Source of the DNA: Sthenelais limicola
Taxonomy: Eukaryota; Annelida; Polychaeta; Phyllodocida; Sigalionidae
Assembly (NCBI GenBank): GCA_942159475.1
Contig: OW804102.1
Span: 26,108,873-26,172,872 of the forward strand
DNA: 64,000 bases
Direction of reading: 5' to 3'
The notes under the pieces were generated by a model. The model had not been told where the DNA came from, searched no databases, and saw nothing but the letters and a program-made list of their open reading frames with translations. Below are positions 1-9,661 of the stretch, piece by piece. The position numbers and the translations under genes were made by a program. Within the stretch, counting starts at the first letter, position 1, and the number at the start of each line of letters is the position of its first letter.

Positions 1-110
1 TCCTTACCACAAAATTCCATTAGAATCCCATTATGTGGCCTACTCCAGGGCCAGGAAAGCCATTAGTACATCCATGACATACCATTATTATCTGATCTGA
101 GCCCAGACTG
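1..110 (+). mobile_element. Family A element, right part (cut by window edge)
   Basis: The sequence matches the right two thirds of family A: the internal block with CCATTAGAATCCCATTA, the block CTCCAGGGCCAGGAAAGCC, then the TATCTGATCTGAG block. It ends in a slightly mutated terminus, GCCCAGACTG. The left terminus lies outside the window. Confidence 0.7.
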
Positions 111-168
111 TAATCCCTAAAAGCGGACAGCGTTCTGTAACCCCTGAAACCAACCTTTTGTTGAGCAC

Positions 169-408
169 ATGGGCCAGATCACCAGAAAAAGCACAATTCG
201 TCTTCACCAATCCTCTTAAATAACCAAAATTTAAGACAAAAATCAGGTTCAAAATACAGTTCAACATAACCTAACAGATTGTTTGACTCACAAGGCAATG
301 TCAAATATACTCAGATATACCTAGTGTTGGCGATTTTTCGGTCTGATTTTGCATAATTTACTAAATGTGTTGATCTGCCAATTGTACATTTTCTGAAAAT
401 CTGACCCA
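169..408 (+). mobile_element. Family B inverted-repeat element, full length
   Basis: It begins ATGGGCCAGATCACCAG and ends CTGAAAATCTGACCCA, the two arms of the family B terminal inverted repeat. In between it has the family's ordered landmarks: CTTCACCAATCCTCTTAAAT, AAATACAGTTCAACATAACC, ACTCAGATATACCTAGT and TTTACTAAATGTGT. No coding capacity is seen. It is a non-autonomous DNA element by structure, and the superfamily is unresolved. Confidence 0.75.
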
Positions 409-606
409 CATAATGAACAGCTCTCTCTAATCTCCACTGGTTCCATCCCTTGCCCCTTGTCAAGAATGCAAATAAATAGTTTCTGACATGATTTTACATA
501 GCAAACATCTATAAATCCATTAATTTATCTTATCATGTTTCCATTTAACTACTACACGGTTCTGACATTTACATACTAATTACATTACATACCGAATATT
601 ACAGTT

Positions 607-701
607 CAGTCTAAGCTCAGACCCTATCAGATCCCTTCGAACTAAGGGAAACTCCAGGGCCGGTAATGCCATTGACATGGATAGGCTCTGAGCCTAAACT
701 G
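607..701 (+). mobile_element. Family A element, internally deleted
   Basis: Both termini are present (CAGTCTAAGCTCAGA on the left, TAGGCTCTGAGCCTAAACTG on the right) but only 95 bp separate them. The middle has lost most of the AGGACGCCTACT / AGTAGGCGTCC region. It looks like a deletion derivative. Confidence 0.7.
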
Positions 702-1052
702 AGATCATATTAAGTCAGGGCATGGGTGGTCATTGTTTTATTCAATGTCCTCAAATTTCTATACAAGGACCAAAGACATATCGCATATTGGAAATAGAAT
801 ATCTTAAGCCCCTTTTCTATACAAATCTATTAAACTTCTGAGTATAATACGACCATACGAAAAAGAGCTTATCAAATTTCTGATATTATTGCAATGCAAA
901 ACAGTGGCATAGAAGTTTTCGACAAATCGGGAAAGAAAAGGACACCCGAGATGTTATGTGCATCTGCACGGGGAAAGAAACACTAAAATTATTTCAGGTT
1001 TCTGGGAATGTTATAAAGACGACATAGCAATGGCTACCGTATGAATAGATAC

Positions 1053-1290
1053 ATGGGTCAGATCGTCAGAAAATGTACAATCGGCAGCTCCACACATTTA
1101 GTCAATTCTGCTAAATTAGACTGAAAAATGATAAATACCAGGTGTATCTGAGTGTATTGGCATTGTGTCGATTCAAAACATCTGTTCTGTTATGATAAAC
1201 TGTATTTTGCTCCTTACTTTTGCATTAAACTTAAGTTATTTGAGAGGATTGGTGAAGGTGAATTATACATTTTCTGACTAGCTGACCCAT
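1053..1290 (-). mobile_element. Family B element, full length, reverse orientation
   Basis: It starts ATGGGTCAGATCGTCAGAAA and ends CTGACTAGCTGACCCAT. The internal order is reversed relative to the copy at 169-408 (TTTAGTCAATTCTG near the left end, GAGAGGATTGGTGAAGG near the right). A 105-codon open frame on the minus strand here is only a translation of the repeat. Confidence 0.75.
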
Positions 1291-1634
1291 TTGGAATAAC
1301 AACTCCTAAAATGGACAAATCAAATCTCCAGGCATATAAGGCGACCGCAGTCTTATAAATACAGTCACTAGATTGAAATAGAGAGGTTTTAATCAAAATA
1401 TATTGTTTTATTTCCAAATCATGAGATACAATTTGAAATAGGTGAGCACCGTCCAATGACTGCTCTTCCAAGAGTATCTTTGAATAGTAGCCAATATCGG
1501 TAAACTTAATGGGAAACTTAGTTACTGTCATGTAGCTTCATTTATCCTTTTTTTTAAGGTCTGAATAGGATTCTTCGCACCATCCATGTAACTGTTATAA
1601 GATGGTGGAATACAAATTCAATATATATAATTAA

Positions 1635-1868
1635 ATGGGTCAGATTTTCAGAAAATCTACAATTCAACTTCGCCAATCTTCTCAAATAAACCAAATTTCA
1701 GACGAAAATAAAGTCCAAAATAGAGTTCTACCTAGCCAAACAGATTGCTAGAATCAATGCAATTCCGAATATTCTCGAATTTACCTAGTATTTACAAAAT
1801 TGCGGCCTCACTTTGGAGAATTTACTAAATGTGGACAGCTGCCAATTGTACATTTTCTGAAAATCTAA
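1635..1868 (+). mobile_element. Family B element, near full length
   Basis: The left arm is ATGGGTCAGATTTTCAGAAA. The right arm is TTGTACATTTTCTGAAAATC, and the last bases of the terminus have decayed (CTAAAT in place of CTGACCCAT). Confidence 0.7.
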
Positions 1869-2197
1869 ATAAGCCCAGAGCAAGTCTACTACGCATGAGA
1901 AAGACGAAAGCCTCGATGGTGTCGGGGGTTTGAGGTTCACTTATTAGACACTAGAGGGGGACAACATCGGGTATCTGTGAAGTGAATCTAACCATGGGAA
2001 ACCAATCAGCCAATAATGGCCAGAATATTTGTATTTGTTGTCATTTGGAATATAGATTCCCAAGGTGTGAGCTCGTCCATGTATGGTATTGTAATTTAAC
2101 TTGGTGACATGTACTACATGACAGAACATGTAAGCTACACTCTCACAAATATTCTTTTTTAATTTCGAGTGTATGAACAACCAGCCTTACAAATCAA

Positions 2198-2579
2198 TAG
2201 TCTAGGCTCAGAGCCTATCAGGCCCCTTCAAACTCAGGGAAGCTGACCGAAAAATTCCATTATAATCCCTGTAGGACGGTAGTGGTGGGCCTACTCCAGG
2301 GCCGGGAAAGCCATTGACATACCCAGTCTAGGCCCAAATATGAGATGGGCCCTTCAACTGAAGGGAATGCCTCTCACCTCAAACCGCAAAGTGCCATTAT
2401 AATTCCATTAAGACCGTCAAATGTCATTATAATCCCATTAAAACGCCGAGTACCAGGCCAGGGGACTGATTAGCAAAGTAGGCGGACATACCTTTCTTAT
2501 CTGATCTGAGGGTTTGTACCTAGAGTGTACGGATCTTATATCTCATCTGATACTACTGATAGGCTCTGAGCCTAGACTG
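2198..2579 (+). mobile_element. Family A element interrupted by a subfamily A2 element
   Basis: The outer element begins TAGTCTAGGCTCAGAGCC and ends GGCTCTGAGCCTAGACTG at 2579. Its body is interrupted after CCATTGACATACC by a second element starting CAGTCTAGGCCCAAA (2324). The outer sequence resumes with its TATCTCATCTGAT block. This nesting shows that A2 moved after this A copy had been inserted. Confidence 0.75.
2324..2527 (+). mobile_element. Subfamily A2 element nested in family A
   Basis: The left terminus is CAGTCTAGGCCCAAATATGAG. The interior has CTCTCACCTCAAACCGC, CCATTATAATTCCATTAAGACC and a second similar block, then CTTATCTGATCTGAGGGTTT, and it closes with the decayed terminus ACCTAGAGTG. 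A2 differs from A by CCCAAAGATGAGAGAG in place of CTCAGAGCTGAGAGAG and by the AGGGTTTGG right end. Confidence 0.7.
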
Positions 2580-2724
2580 AATAGGGGATTTGTATGTTAC
2601 TGAACATAATTACGGTTTATATACCATGGGGTAGCAATATTCTGGTTCCTGGAATTCTCATCTGATTCTCATCAAATAACGTGATGGGAGAGAATTGATT
2701 TTATTATGATGATAGGAAATTGGG

Positions 2725-2895
2725 TTGATTTAACAGGTCTGTTCGGTAATATTGAACTGGCTTTTTTGGTGTTTTTTTTATTATAAATAAAGGCCAGTAC
2801 ATTCATAATTGTTTTAACTTATTTCTGTCTTGAATTCGGGTTATTTGAGAGGATTGTTGAAGGGGAATTGTACATTTTCTGACGACCTGACCCAT
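2725..2895 (-). mobile_element. Family B element, partial, reverse orientation
   Basis: Only the right part is present, from GGTCTGTTCGGTAATATTGA to the terminus CTGACGACCTGACCCAT. A T-rich insertion or divergence lies around 2765-2790. The other terminus is missing. Confidence 0.65.
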
Positions 2896-3073
2896 ATGTC
2901 CTATTGATGTAGGGTGACTAAATGGGGTGGAGTGGATTAGGGACAGGGCTCACGTACCGACGCCATTATGAGGCAAGTGGTAATGCTCTTGATTCCATGT
3001 CATGCGCTATTTCTGTAACCAATTGTCAAGTGCGTGATTTACGATTGCTCCTAGAGATGTTTTTCTATATACT

Positions 3074-3272
3074 GTAAATGTATTAATGTTCGCGCAGTAT
3101 TTATTTTCGCGCACCCACCTTTGTGCGTGAAAATTAATCCTGGGCAAAAGCGATAATTAATGCATAAACAAGGTGTAAGACTTCTTTGCTGCGCAAATTT
3201 AAATCTGCGCGAAAAGTTGTCCAAGTACTTAGTGCGCGAAAATTTATCTGCGCGAAACTAAATATGTTTACA
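3074..3272. mobile_element. hAT-like non-autonomous element with GCGCGAA-rich ends
   Basis: The left end TGTAAATGTATTAATG and the right end read in reverse (TGTAAACATATTTAG) form inverted repeats that continue into TTCGCGCA motifs for about 45 bp per side. Flanking TATATAC (3067-3073) and TATATTC (3273-3279) may be a decayed 7-8 bp target duplication, which would suit the hAT superfamily. There is no coding capacity. The assignment is inference from the ends and duplication length. Confidence 0.55.
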
Positions 3273-3354
3273 TATATTCCTTCTAATGCCGCATTCCCAA
3301 TGACATATTTGGATACCTACATCGTTATAAGATTCAGAATGTTCTGCATCATAT

Positions 3355-3538
3355 CAATCTAGACTCAGAGCCTCTCAGATCAGATAAGAATCATATGCCA
3401 GTGATTAGACGCCTACTGCGCTAATGGCTTTCCTAACCCTGGAGCAGGTGGCCTAAGGGGATTATGACATTTTGCGGTTTAGAGTGGGAGGCTTTCCCTC
3501 AGTTTGGAGGGAATCTCTCAAATCTGAGCCTAGATACT
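3355..3538 (-). mobile_element. Family A element, full length, reverse orientation
   Basis: It begins CAATCTAGACTCAGAGCC and ends AATCTGAGCCTAGATACT. The interior runs in reverse: CAGTGATTAGACGCCTACTG, GGCTTTCCTAACCCTGGAG, TTTTGCGGTTTAGAG, GGCTTTCCCTCAGTTTGGAG. Confidence 0.7.
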
Positions 3539-4150
3539 CATAAGACGAGGAAATATCGAATAACAACATACTTAAAACGAGTTACAAAATATCCCAAATT
3601 GAATCTAAAAACTACACAAGCGAAGACAGAAAGCAACAATTACCAAAAAAGGAAATTGAAAGAACACAACCGCTTTTCTCTAATCACAATATTTATTGAA
3701 AATATCTAGCTTATCAGAAATCTGCTCTTTCAGAAACTACCCAATCAGGGATATAATAAAAAAAGGGAAAATGAACAAAATTACCAGATGAATATTTCCT
3801 GCCTTTGTGCGATCAAAGATTTAAAAAATGTCCGAGCCAGCATTTGGAGAAAAGGTTTCATAAACATTCGCCGAGAATGGGAATAATTTGAAATCAAGAT
3901 AAGGGGCAGGGCATTGAGGAGAGAAAAACAGGTGCGGTCTCATTTCCTCCCCAGAAATGTCAATAGCAGGTCTGATCCACAGGCAAGCTGCAGTAGATAT
4001 ACCCAAGTCTACATCTAGTATCATTTATTTCAATTATTCTGTGGTTTCTATTCTTTTGTTATAACATGTGTATCAAAAGTTAAGCTGAGTGAGATTTGCA
4101 TGTGATATTGTTTGATCATATCAACACGTTGCTAAAAGCAACATGATTAA

Positions 4151-4198
4151 GGCTTTCCCTCTGTTTGGAGGGACTCTCTCAGCTCTGAGCCTAGACTG
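4151..4198 (-). mobile_element. Family A terminal fragment
   Basis: Only about 48 bp of one end remain: GGCTTTCCCTCTGTTTGGAG through CTCTGAGCCTAGACTG. The same terminus recurs 160 bp downstream, so one copy may be a partial duplication. Confidence 0.65.
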
Positions 4199-4252
4199 AT
4201 TGGCAGTGAATGCAGCTTTGGAATAACAACATCAGAAGTTAACACGATGGGC

Positions 4253-4359
4253 CTATGTCAGTGATGTCCTAATCGGATTCTAATGGTATTCTGCGGTTTG
4301 GAGTAAGACTAGGCTTTCCCTCAGTTTGGAGGGACTCTCTCAGCTCTGAGCCTAGACTG
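4253..4359 (-). mobile_element. Family A element, 5'-reduced
   Basis: It starts within the TGTCAGTGATG block and runs through TTCTGCGGTTTGGAG and CCCTCAGTTTGGAGGGAC to the intact terminus CTCTGAGCCTAGACTG. The opposite terminus is absent. Confidence 0.65.
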
Positions 4360-4861
4360 CGAGGGCTTGAACACGTCTAGCAGAGTTACTTTGCGCTCTG
4401 AGCGAGCAGGACCAAATTGAGGTCAATTTATAAGCAAAAGGCAGCAACTGGCTGACATTTGAAGTAAAAGGGGCGGGGCTAGAGAGGTGGGCTTAACAGA
4501 GCACTCAGCAAACGCAGTGTGTGTGTGTGTGGGTGGGGGGTGGGGGTCACAATCGATAAGGGGCTTCTATTGACCACTGCGCATGTCAGAAATGTAGGAT
4601 CTTGGGATAGGGTAAAATTTTAGAATTTTCAGAGACTTACCTGATAAGCAGTATTATAGTGAAATTAAAATCAGGTTTTTTTTTCGAGGCAACTCGAGGG
4701 TGTGCAGGGAATACATGTTGGCGAGAGAAAAATCAGTTTTGTTTGTAAACATATTATTTATTCGATGGTAGCAGGGGAGAATATCGCTGTATATCGGTAC
4801 GGGCCGGGGTGGAAATGATGAATCGATGTAGATATCATTAAAAGTTGTTGATTTTGATTTT

Positions 4862-4921
4862 ATTAATTACACAAGCTTTCGGGCTATGGACGTCCTTCTT
4901 CAGGTGTGAAGTAGTTACATC
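4862..4921 (-). repeat. Retroelement-like module, copy 1 (CTGAAGA...GAAA)
   Basis: The minus strand reads TGAAGAAGGACGTCC followed by CGAAAGCTTG. The same module, with the two conserved blocks in a 27-nt span, occurs at 21861-21921, and both copies are followed on the plus strand by a similar GTGAAG..GTTACA stretch. Similar CTGAAGAAG..CGAAAC modules are, from general knowledge, common near the ends of Penelope-like elements. That link is inference. Confidence 0.4.
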
Positions 4922-5274
4922 CTTCCATATTATTTATTCAAAAGAAGGGGTACACTTGTGGCGTGAGTCAACTATATCATATATTATATCATATTTTCGT
5001 CAATAGTCCCAGATCAAATTTTAATAGGGCTTCACATGATGTGAGCTTTATACACTTGTCAATTGCAACCTTTTTCTGTGGTGGCCACACTTATTATCGC
5101 TCGCCAGCCACCATTTTGTCTCGGCCGATCTGACTTCAAATTCTCATACAAACGTACAAACAGCAGTAGAATACAGATAAATTCAGTCCTATAAGTCATA
5201 ACATGGGTGAATTTGGCAAGATTCTTTTTGTCCTCATATGTTTTCTTTTTTTTCCCTTCTTTTTTCCCTAATAG

Positions 5275-5324
5275 CTAAGAATACAAGCTTTAAAGGCACC
5301 ATTGGGACATGAGGCAGAGGGAAG
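5275..5324 (+). other. Possible internal exon (weak)
   Basis: A long polypyrimidine tract (about 5226-5269) precedes TAATAG, and an open stretch of 16 codons (starting LRIQALKAPLGHEAEG) ends at GAAG|GTGACA. Only one frame is open. It has no phase-compatible neighbour in the window and no recognised family, so this is a splice-signal observation only. Confidence 0.12.
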
Positions 5325-5526
5325 GTGACACCATCGATCACAGAGGTAAAATGGCAGCTTGATTGATCATGCTGGGAAGAATCAGTGTCAAATAACTGCT
5401 GACTCACTACAATACTTTGAGATTGCCCCATAGCCATACCAAGGTCAAAGCTGCCAAGTGAACATCATGAAATAATAGATGGTAGTCCATCTTTGGGCTA
5501 TAGATGCCTGCTAAAGCCATGCATTA

Positions 5527-5624
5527 TAGAGCTATAATGCCCTGGGAGAACTATAACTGCCCTGGGAGGACCTTTTAGAGCTATAATGCCCTGAGAGAAC
5601 TATAACTGCCCTCGGAGGACATTT
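5527..5624 (+). repeat. 49-bp tandem duplication
   Basis: Two head-to-tail units of 49 bp begin TAGAGCTATAATGCCCTG at 5527 and 5576 and differ at only a few bases. Each unit holds two half-similar segments (GCTATAATGCCCTG and ACTATAACTGCCCTG), suggesting an older internal duplication of about 21 bp. Confidence 0.8.
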
Positions 5625-5795
5625 TCCTATCTCGTTACACATTGTTTACTGGTTAGATAGGTTTGAAAATGTCCCAAAATAGACTAAACAGATTAGTGAA
5701 CTCCATTAATGGGGCCCTGTTACTGTTGTTTCACCCCTGGCATTGTCAACACAAAGAGTCTTCTCCCTGCCCTCAATGTCGGTCATTATATCCTA

Positions 5796-6174
5796 TAGTA
5801 GTATACTGCTTGTGTAGATAGTGGCTTATATTGGGGAGCTAGGGCAGGACATGGAACACATACTGTAATCAGTGGTAGTATACTACCTCAGGAGTTTGTG
5901 GCAGACCAGTGATAATAAGGACTGAACTGGAACAGCATGGTAAACAATACATTGAAGTAGATGGCAGTATACTACATCAGGAGCTAATTGCAGGCCCGAA
6001 AATATAATATGAACAAGAGCAGTATGGTGAAATGTCATGTTGTATACTACCTCAAAAGCTACAAGAGACTATTGTTACGAGAAGCAAATTGGAATAGTAA
6101 GAAGTATGAAGAATCACAGTCAGGACATTTCCTTGTATAAATCATTAGAGTGGGTAGTATACTACTCAAGTACC
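5796..6174 (+). repeat. Degenerate spaced repeat of GTAGTATACTAC
   Basis: Five occurrences of the self-complementary word GTAGTATACTAC or close variants sit near 5798, 5876, 5967, 6043 and 6156, usually followed by CTCAGGAG or CTCAAAAG. Spacing is 75-115 bp, consistent with an eroded tandem repeat. No coding frame is associated. Confidence 0.5.
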
Positions 6175-6593
6175 AAAATAACTATGAAATACTAACGAGA
6201 AATAGCCCAGTGTTCTCCTATAAGCTGAACATCAAATGCTAAAAGCATTTATAAGGAACAACCAAAAACTTTAAATGATTTCAACTCAGATTTCAGCGAG
6301 ATCATTTACAATCTGGCATAAATGATTGATGGATTATTCCGGCTTCTCTTGCCATAGGCATCTCCATAGATCCGTGCAATATAGTATAGACTGAGAACTA
6401 TAGATCGATGCAGTGGCTGAAATAATCAGATTTTTTTATTTCTTATGCCAAGAAAGAGTTCCACGATATGGGCTAGAAAAATTAGCTATCACTCACTATG
6501 ATTTCATACCTTATTGTTTCCAATATTGTTTCCAATAATATTATTGTCCTTAGAACCATATTTTCCTTTGGTGCTAGAATCGGATTTATTATA

Positions 6594-6776
6594 CAGTGGA
6601 ACCTCGCATAAAGACCACCTCTCTATAGAGACCACCCCTCTATTAATTAAGACCAGTTTCTCTCAGTCCCGAATTGCTTTCCTCTTATTAGATTAGCCCC
6701 TCTAATGAGACCACCTCACTATAGAGACCACAGATCGTTCAGTCCCAAGGGTGGTCTCAATAGAGAGGTTCCACTG
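6594..6776. mobile_element. pogo/Tigger-like MITE with TA target duplication
   Basis: Its termini are CAGTGGAACCTC and GAGGTTCCACTG, flanked by TA on both sides (6592-6593, 6777-6778). The interior contains repeated CTCTATAGAGACCACC words in both orientations. CAGTgGAACCTC ends with a TA duplication are characteristic of pogo/Tigger-type Tc1-mariner relatives. At 183 bp it has no transposase and must be mobilised in trans. Confidence 0.75.
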
Positions 6777-7239
6777 TAATTGAATGAATATTACTAAGTG
6801 TGATAATCCTGCATTGGGATTAAGGTGCAAGAGACTGCCACGGACACTTACACAAACCGGACATTGCAGGTCAGTTCCAGCAGGGGGAGACTCTATTCAA
6901 CGGTGACAATGCCCTGAAGACACCCACTTACTGACAGTAGCGAGATGGGGTCTCAGGCCCAGGCTTAACCCAACAGGTCCTTTGTCTGCTTCAACCAAAG
7001 CCAGTAGTATTTCACTTTGTTATACCACTGTTATTCCTCAAAAAGGAAATAAACGGCTTAAAAGGCTAATCCATGTCCAGATCTTCTGTTCTGTGTAACC
7101 ACGTCATCCGGCTTCATTCCATATGGGATTTCATTTCAGATGCATGGGATATATGATATGGGCAGGGTATGTTTCTTCTGGAGTATAATCAGCCAGAAAA
7201 TAACAACAGCTGGAACTGTATACTCCATACTACCTGGGT

Positions 7240-7462
7240 ATGGGTCAGGTCATCAGACAATGTACAATTGGCAGCTCTCAATAGTTAGTAATTTCTAAAT
7301 TCACAAAGTGGTTAATTGATTTTGTAATTATTTTGGGTTTAGTTTAGTTTCCCCCCACTCGGTTAAACTCAGTTATTTTGAACCTTATTTTTGTTTTAAA
7401 TTTGGGTTATTTTAGAGGATTGGTGGAGGTGAATTGTACATTCTCTCACGACTTCACCAATA
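7240..7462 (-). mobile_element. Family B element, near full length, reverse orientation
   Basis: The left arm is ATGGGTCAGGTCATCAGACA. The right arm is TTGTACATTCTCTCACGACT, with the final CCCAT degraded to CCAAT. The middle has diverged into AT- and T-rich sequence. Confidence 0.65.
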
Positions 7463-8245
7463 TCATAAAACAAACTTGTAGAAACTTGAGATTGAGATAT
7501 ACATTGTTACTGCAAAAAAAGCCAGTTTTGAGGCACATTTCCTATCCAGTTCTGGACCCCATTATAGAGGTTTGACCTATGGTATCACATGAGAGAGTGC
7601 AGCCTATCCACTCAATATGTAAAGCGATAACTCCCTGCTCACTTCTCGCTAGCTAGCCACAAAATACTTCTTGTATTTTTATCAGAGCTATCAGCCAGCC
7701 TTGCCAATACCTCCTCCTTCTCCTGCTGCTACGCAGGCATGCAATTTCACACCGGTATGATAAGGTGGGACAAAAACTAATGAAAAAATAACAAAAAAAT
7801 GGAAACGATCTGATATTGAGTTCCATGATATCAAGCTTCTGGATCTGGATCCGATCTGACTATGGATCCTTATACTGTAGTGTTGTTTTGGAAAGGAATA
7901 ACCAACTAAATGAAATGTCAAAAATAAATTTACATGCTGCAGATCTCTCAGCAACGAAGTAGATCTGCAACCGGTAATTGTGTTGCCTGGTAAAAATCTC
8001 AATTTTAATTCAACTTTCACAAGTTCCACAAGTGAACCCACAAATCAAAGTATTTACATCGGTTAGTTTTAACAAATTGATGACCAAGCTAATTTTCAAC
8101 CAGGTACAAATAGAAAAAAATACATAGAAAATCAGCAACAAATGATTTTTTTAAAATATCAAATAAAATCTAAATTGAAGAAAAACAGAAATCAGCTGAA
8201 TGCGAATCATGAATACGAATTCCACTTTTTCCCTCAATATTTAGC

Positions 8246-8342
8246 ACTTATAGGACGAGTTGCCGCACGGCGCGTAAATAAAGGACGAGACCGCAGGTCG
8301 AGTCCTTTATTTACGCGTCGTGCGGCAACGAGTCCTATAAGT
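8246..8342. repeat. 97-bp foldback with about 42-bp arms
   Basis: ACTTATAGGAC at the left pairs with GTCCTATAAGT at the right. The arms continue through TTGCCGCACGgCGCGTAAAT and its reverse complement with about three mismatches. The central GACC-GCA-GGTC is itself a small hairpin. No tail or poly(A) is present, so this is best read as a foldback or MITE-type element. Confidence 0.8.
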
Positions 8343-8373
8343 TGATTATTATACATGCCTTATAGTAAGTTGA

Positions 8374-8429
8374 TTGCGTCGGCAACCTTGCGTCGGCAAT
8401 CTTGCGCCACCAAACTTGCGTCGCCATGA
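8374..8429 (+). repeat. 14-bp tandem repeat, four units
   Basis: Units begin TTGCG every 14 bases: TTGCGTCGGCAACC, TTGCGTCGGCAATC, TTGCGCCACCAAAC, TTGCGTCGCCATGA. It lies 32 bp downstream of the foldback at 8246-8342. Confidence 0.8.
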
Positions 8430-9065
8430 CAACGAGCTGGTAATGTACTAGTCCAATACCACGTTACAAGTAATGTGCGGCTGTCGGGGCCTCAGTATTG
8501 AATGCGTGTATAATAATTCATTCTTTGAAAATTTTGAAAAAATGTTACATATCAGGGCACTAGCCTATAGTAATGTTTAGGAAGGGAGAGAGTCCAGTCT
8601 CGGTGTTAGTGTGGCTAATGGCCACTAGAGGCAGGCCTGCTGCAAGTGTGTGTGCCAGGCACCAGGGGTAATTATTGGACTCTTTAGAATGTTCCAGAAC
8701 GCGCTCAAACATGGCAAGTCATAATATTTACTCTCTGTTATGAATGCTTAAGTTAATTTTAGAACAAAATCAGCAACGTTATATTTGAAAATAAATATTC
8801 TAATTCTGGGAGTTGTGGCCATTGCAAATATTATGGATCTAATGGCAATATCATTTTTTTCTTTTTTTGAAAAAAACAACATTACAGCCTTAATTATGTG
8901 TATTGGCACTTATAATGTATTCTCCTCGACATCCAATTTTCTTTAGGATTTTCGACTTAGTCTTGAGTGATATAAGATTTAGAACATAAAACCAGGCATT
9001 CAGGGAACCTGGAGTAGACGGCTGGCATGCAGGTACGCTAAAAGAAGAGAAATTATAAGAGTGAT

Positions 9066-9084
9066 GGGGGGGGGGGGGGGGGGG
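9066..9084 (+). repeat. Poly-G run (19)
   Basis: An uninterrupted G homopolymer in an otherwise AT-rich context. Its length may be affected by sequencing or assembly. Confidence 0.85.
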
Positions 9085-9162
9085 ATGATGTGTGCTTGGC
9101 ACCCATGGTATGTACTGGACCCAGTGCAATAAAAGAAAGCTCAAACATGTCAACTTTATTTG

Positions 9163-9368
9163 CACTCTAGGCCCAAAGTTCAGTCCCTTCAAACGAAGGG
9201 AAAGCCTCTCGCCTCAAATCGCAAAGTGCCAAATAAAAATGTTATAATTCCATTAAGACCACTAAATTCATTAATCCCATTAGAATGCCAAGTCCTAGGC
9301 CAGGAAACCGATTAGCGAAGTAGGCTCACATACCATTCTTATCTGATTTGAGGGTTTGGACCCAGAGG
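9163..9368 (+). mobile_element. Subfamily A2 element
   Basis: It begins CACTCTAGGCCCAAAG and shows CGAAGGGAAAGCCTCTCGCC, TCGCAAAGTGCC, TTCCATTAAGACCACTAAAT and AACCGATTAGCGAAGTAGG. It ends at ATCTGATTTGAGGGTTTGG without an intact right terminus. Confidence 0.65.
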
Positions 9369-9598
9369 GTTTGTTTTGTTCTTGTTTTGTATTTATATCA
9401 AAAGTGGACATTTTTAATGTTCTTTATGTGCGAATCAACATATTGATACGATCAAACAATATCTCGTATGCAGATCTCACTCTATTGAGTGTGATAACAA
9501 CATTATAACTTGTGATATAAATGACAACACTAACTCAATCCCATCAATTAGGCCTTTACATTAACACTCTTCTGTTGTTTGTTTCTTGCTACCTCAAG

Positions 9599-9661
9599 AA
9601 CAGGCAGTGGAGAGCCTAAATCCAATACATCGATTACCAAGTGAATGGCAGGATTTAGCAG
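9599..9661 (+). other. Candidate internal coding exon (63 nt)
   Basis: A pyrimidine-rich tract (TGTTTGTTTCTTGCTACCTC) runs into AAG, and a consensus-like donor GCAG|GTAACA follows 63 nt later. One frame is open throughout. It enters and leaves in phase 1 and encodes QAVESLNPIHRLPSEWQDLA, a composition typical of real protein. I recognise no family. Chance open intervals of this size are common, so this remains a lead; its phase matches other candidates at 47095, 54098 and 61755. Confidence 0.25.

Noticed and set aside
5870..5900. let-7 microRNA gene on the minus strand
   Set aside because: Only the first ten bases (TGAGGTAGTA) match. The sequence then continues as the local palindromic repeat and there is no precursor hairpin.
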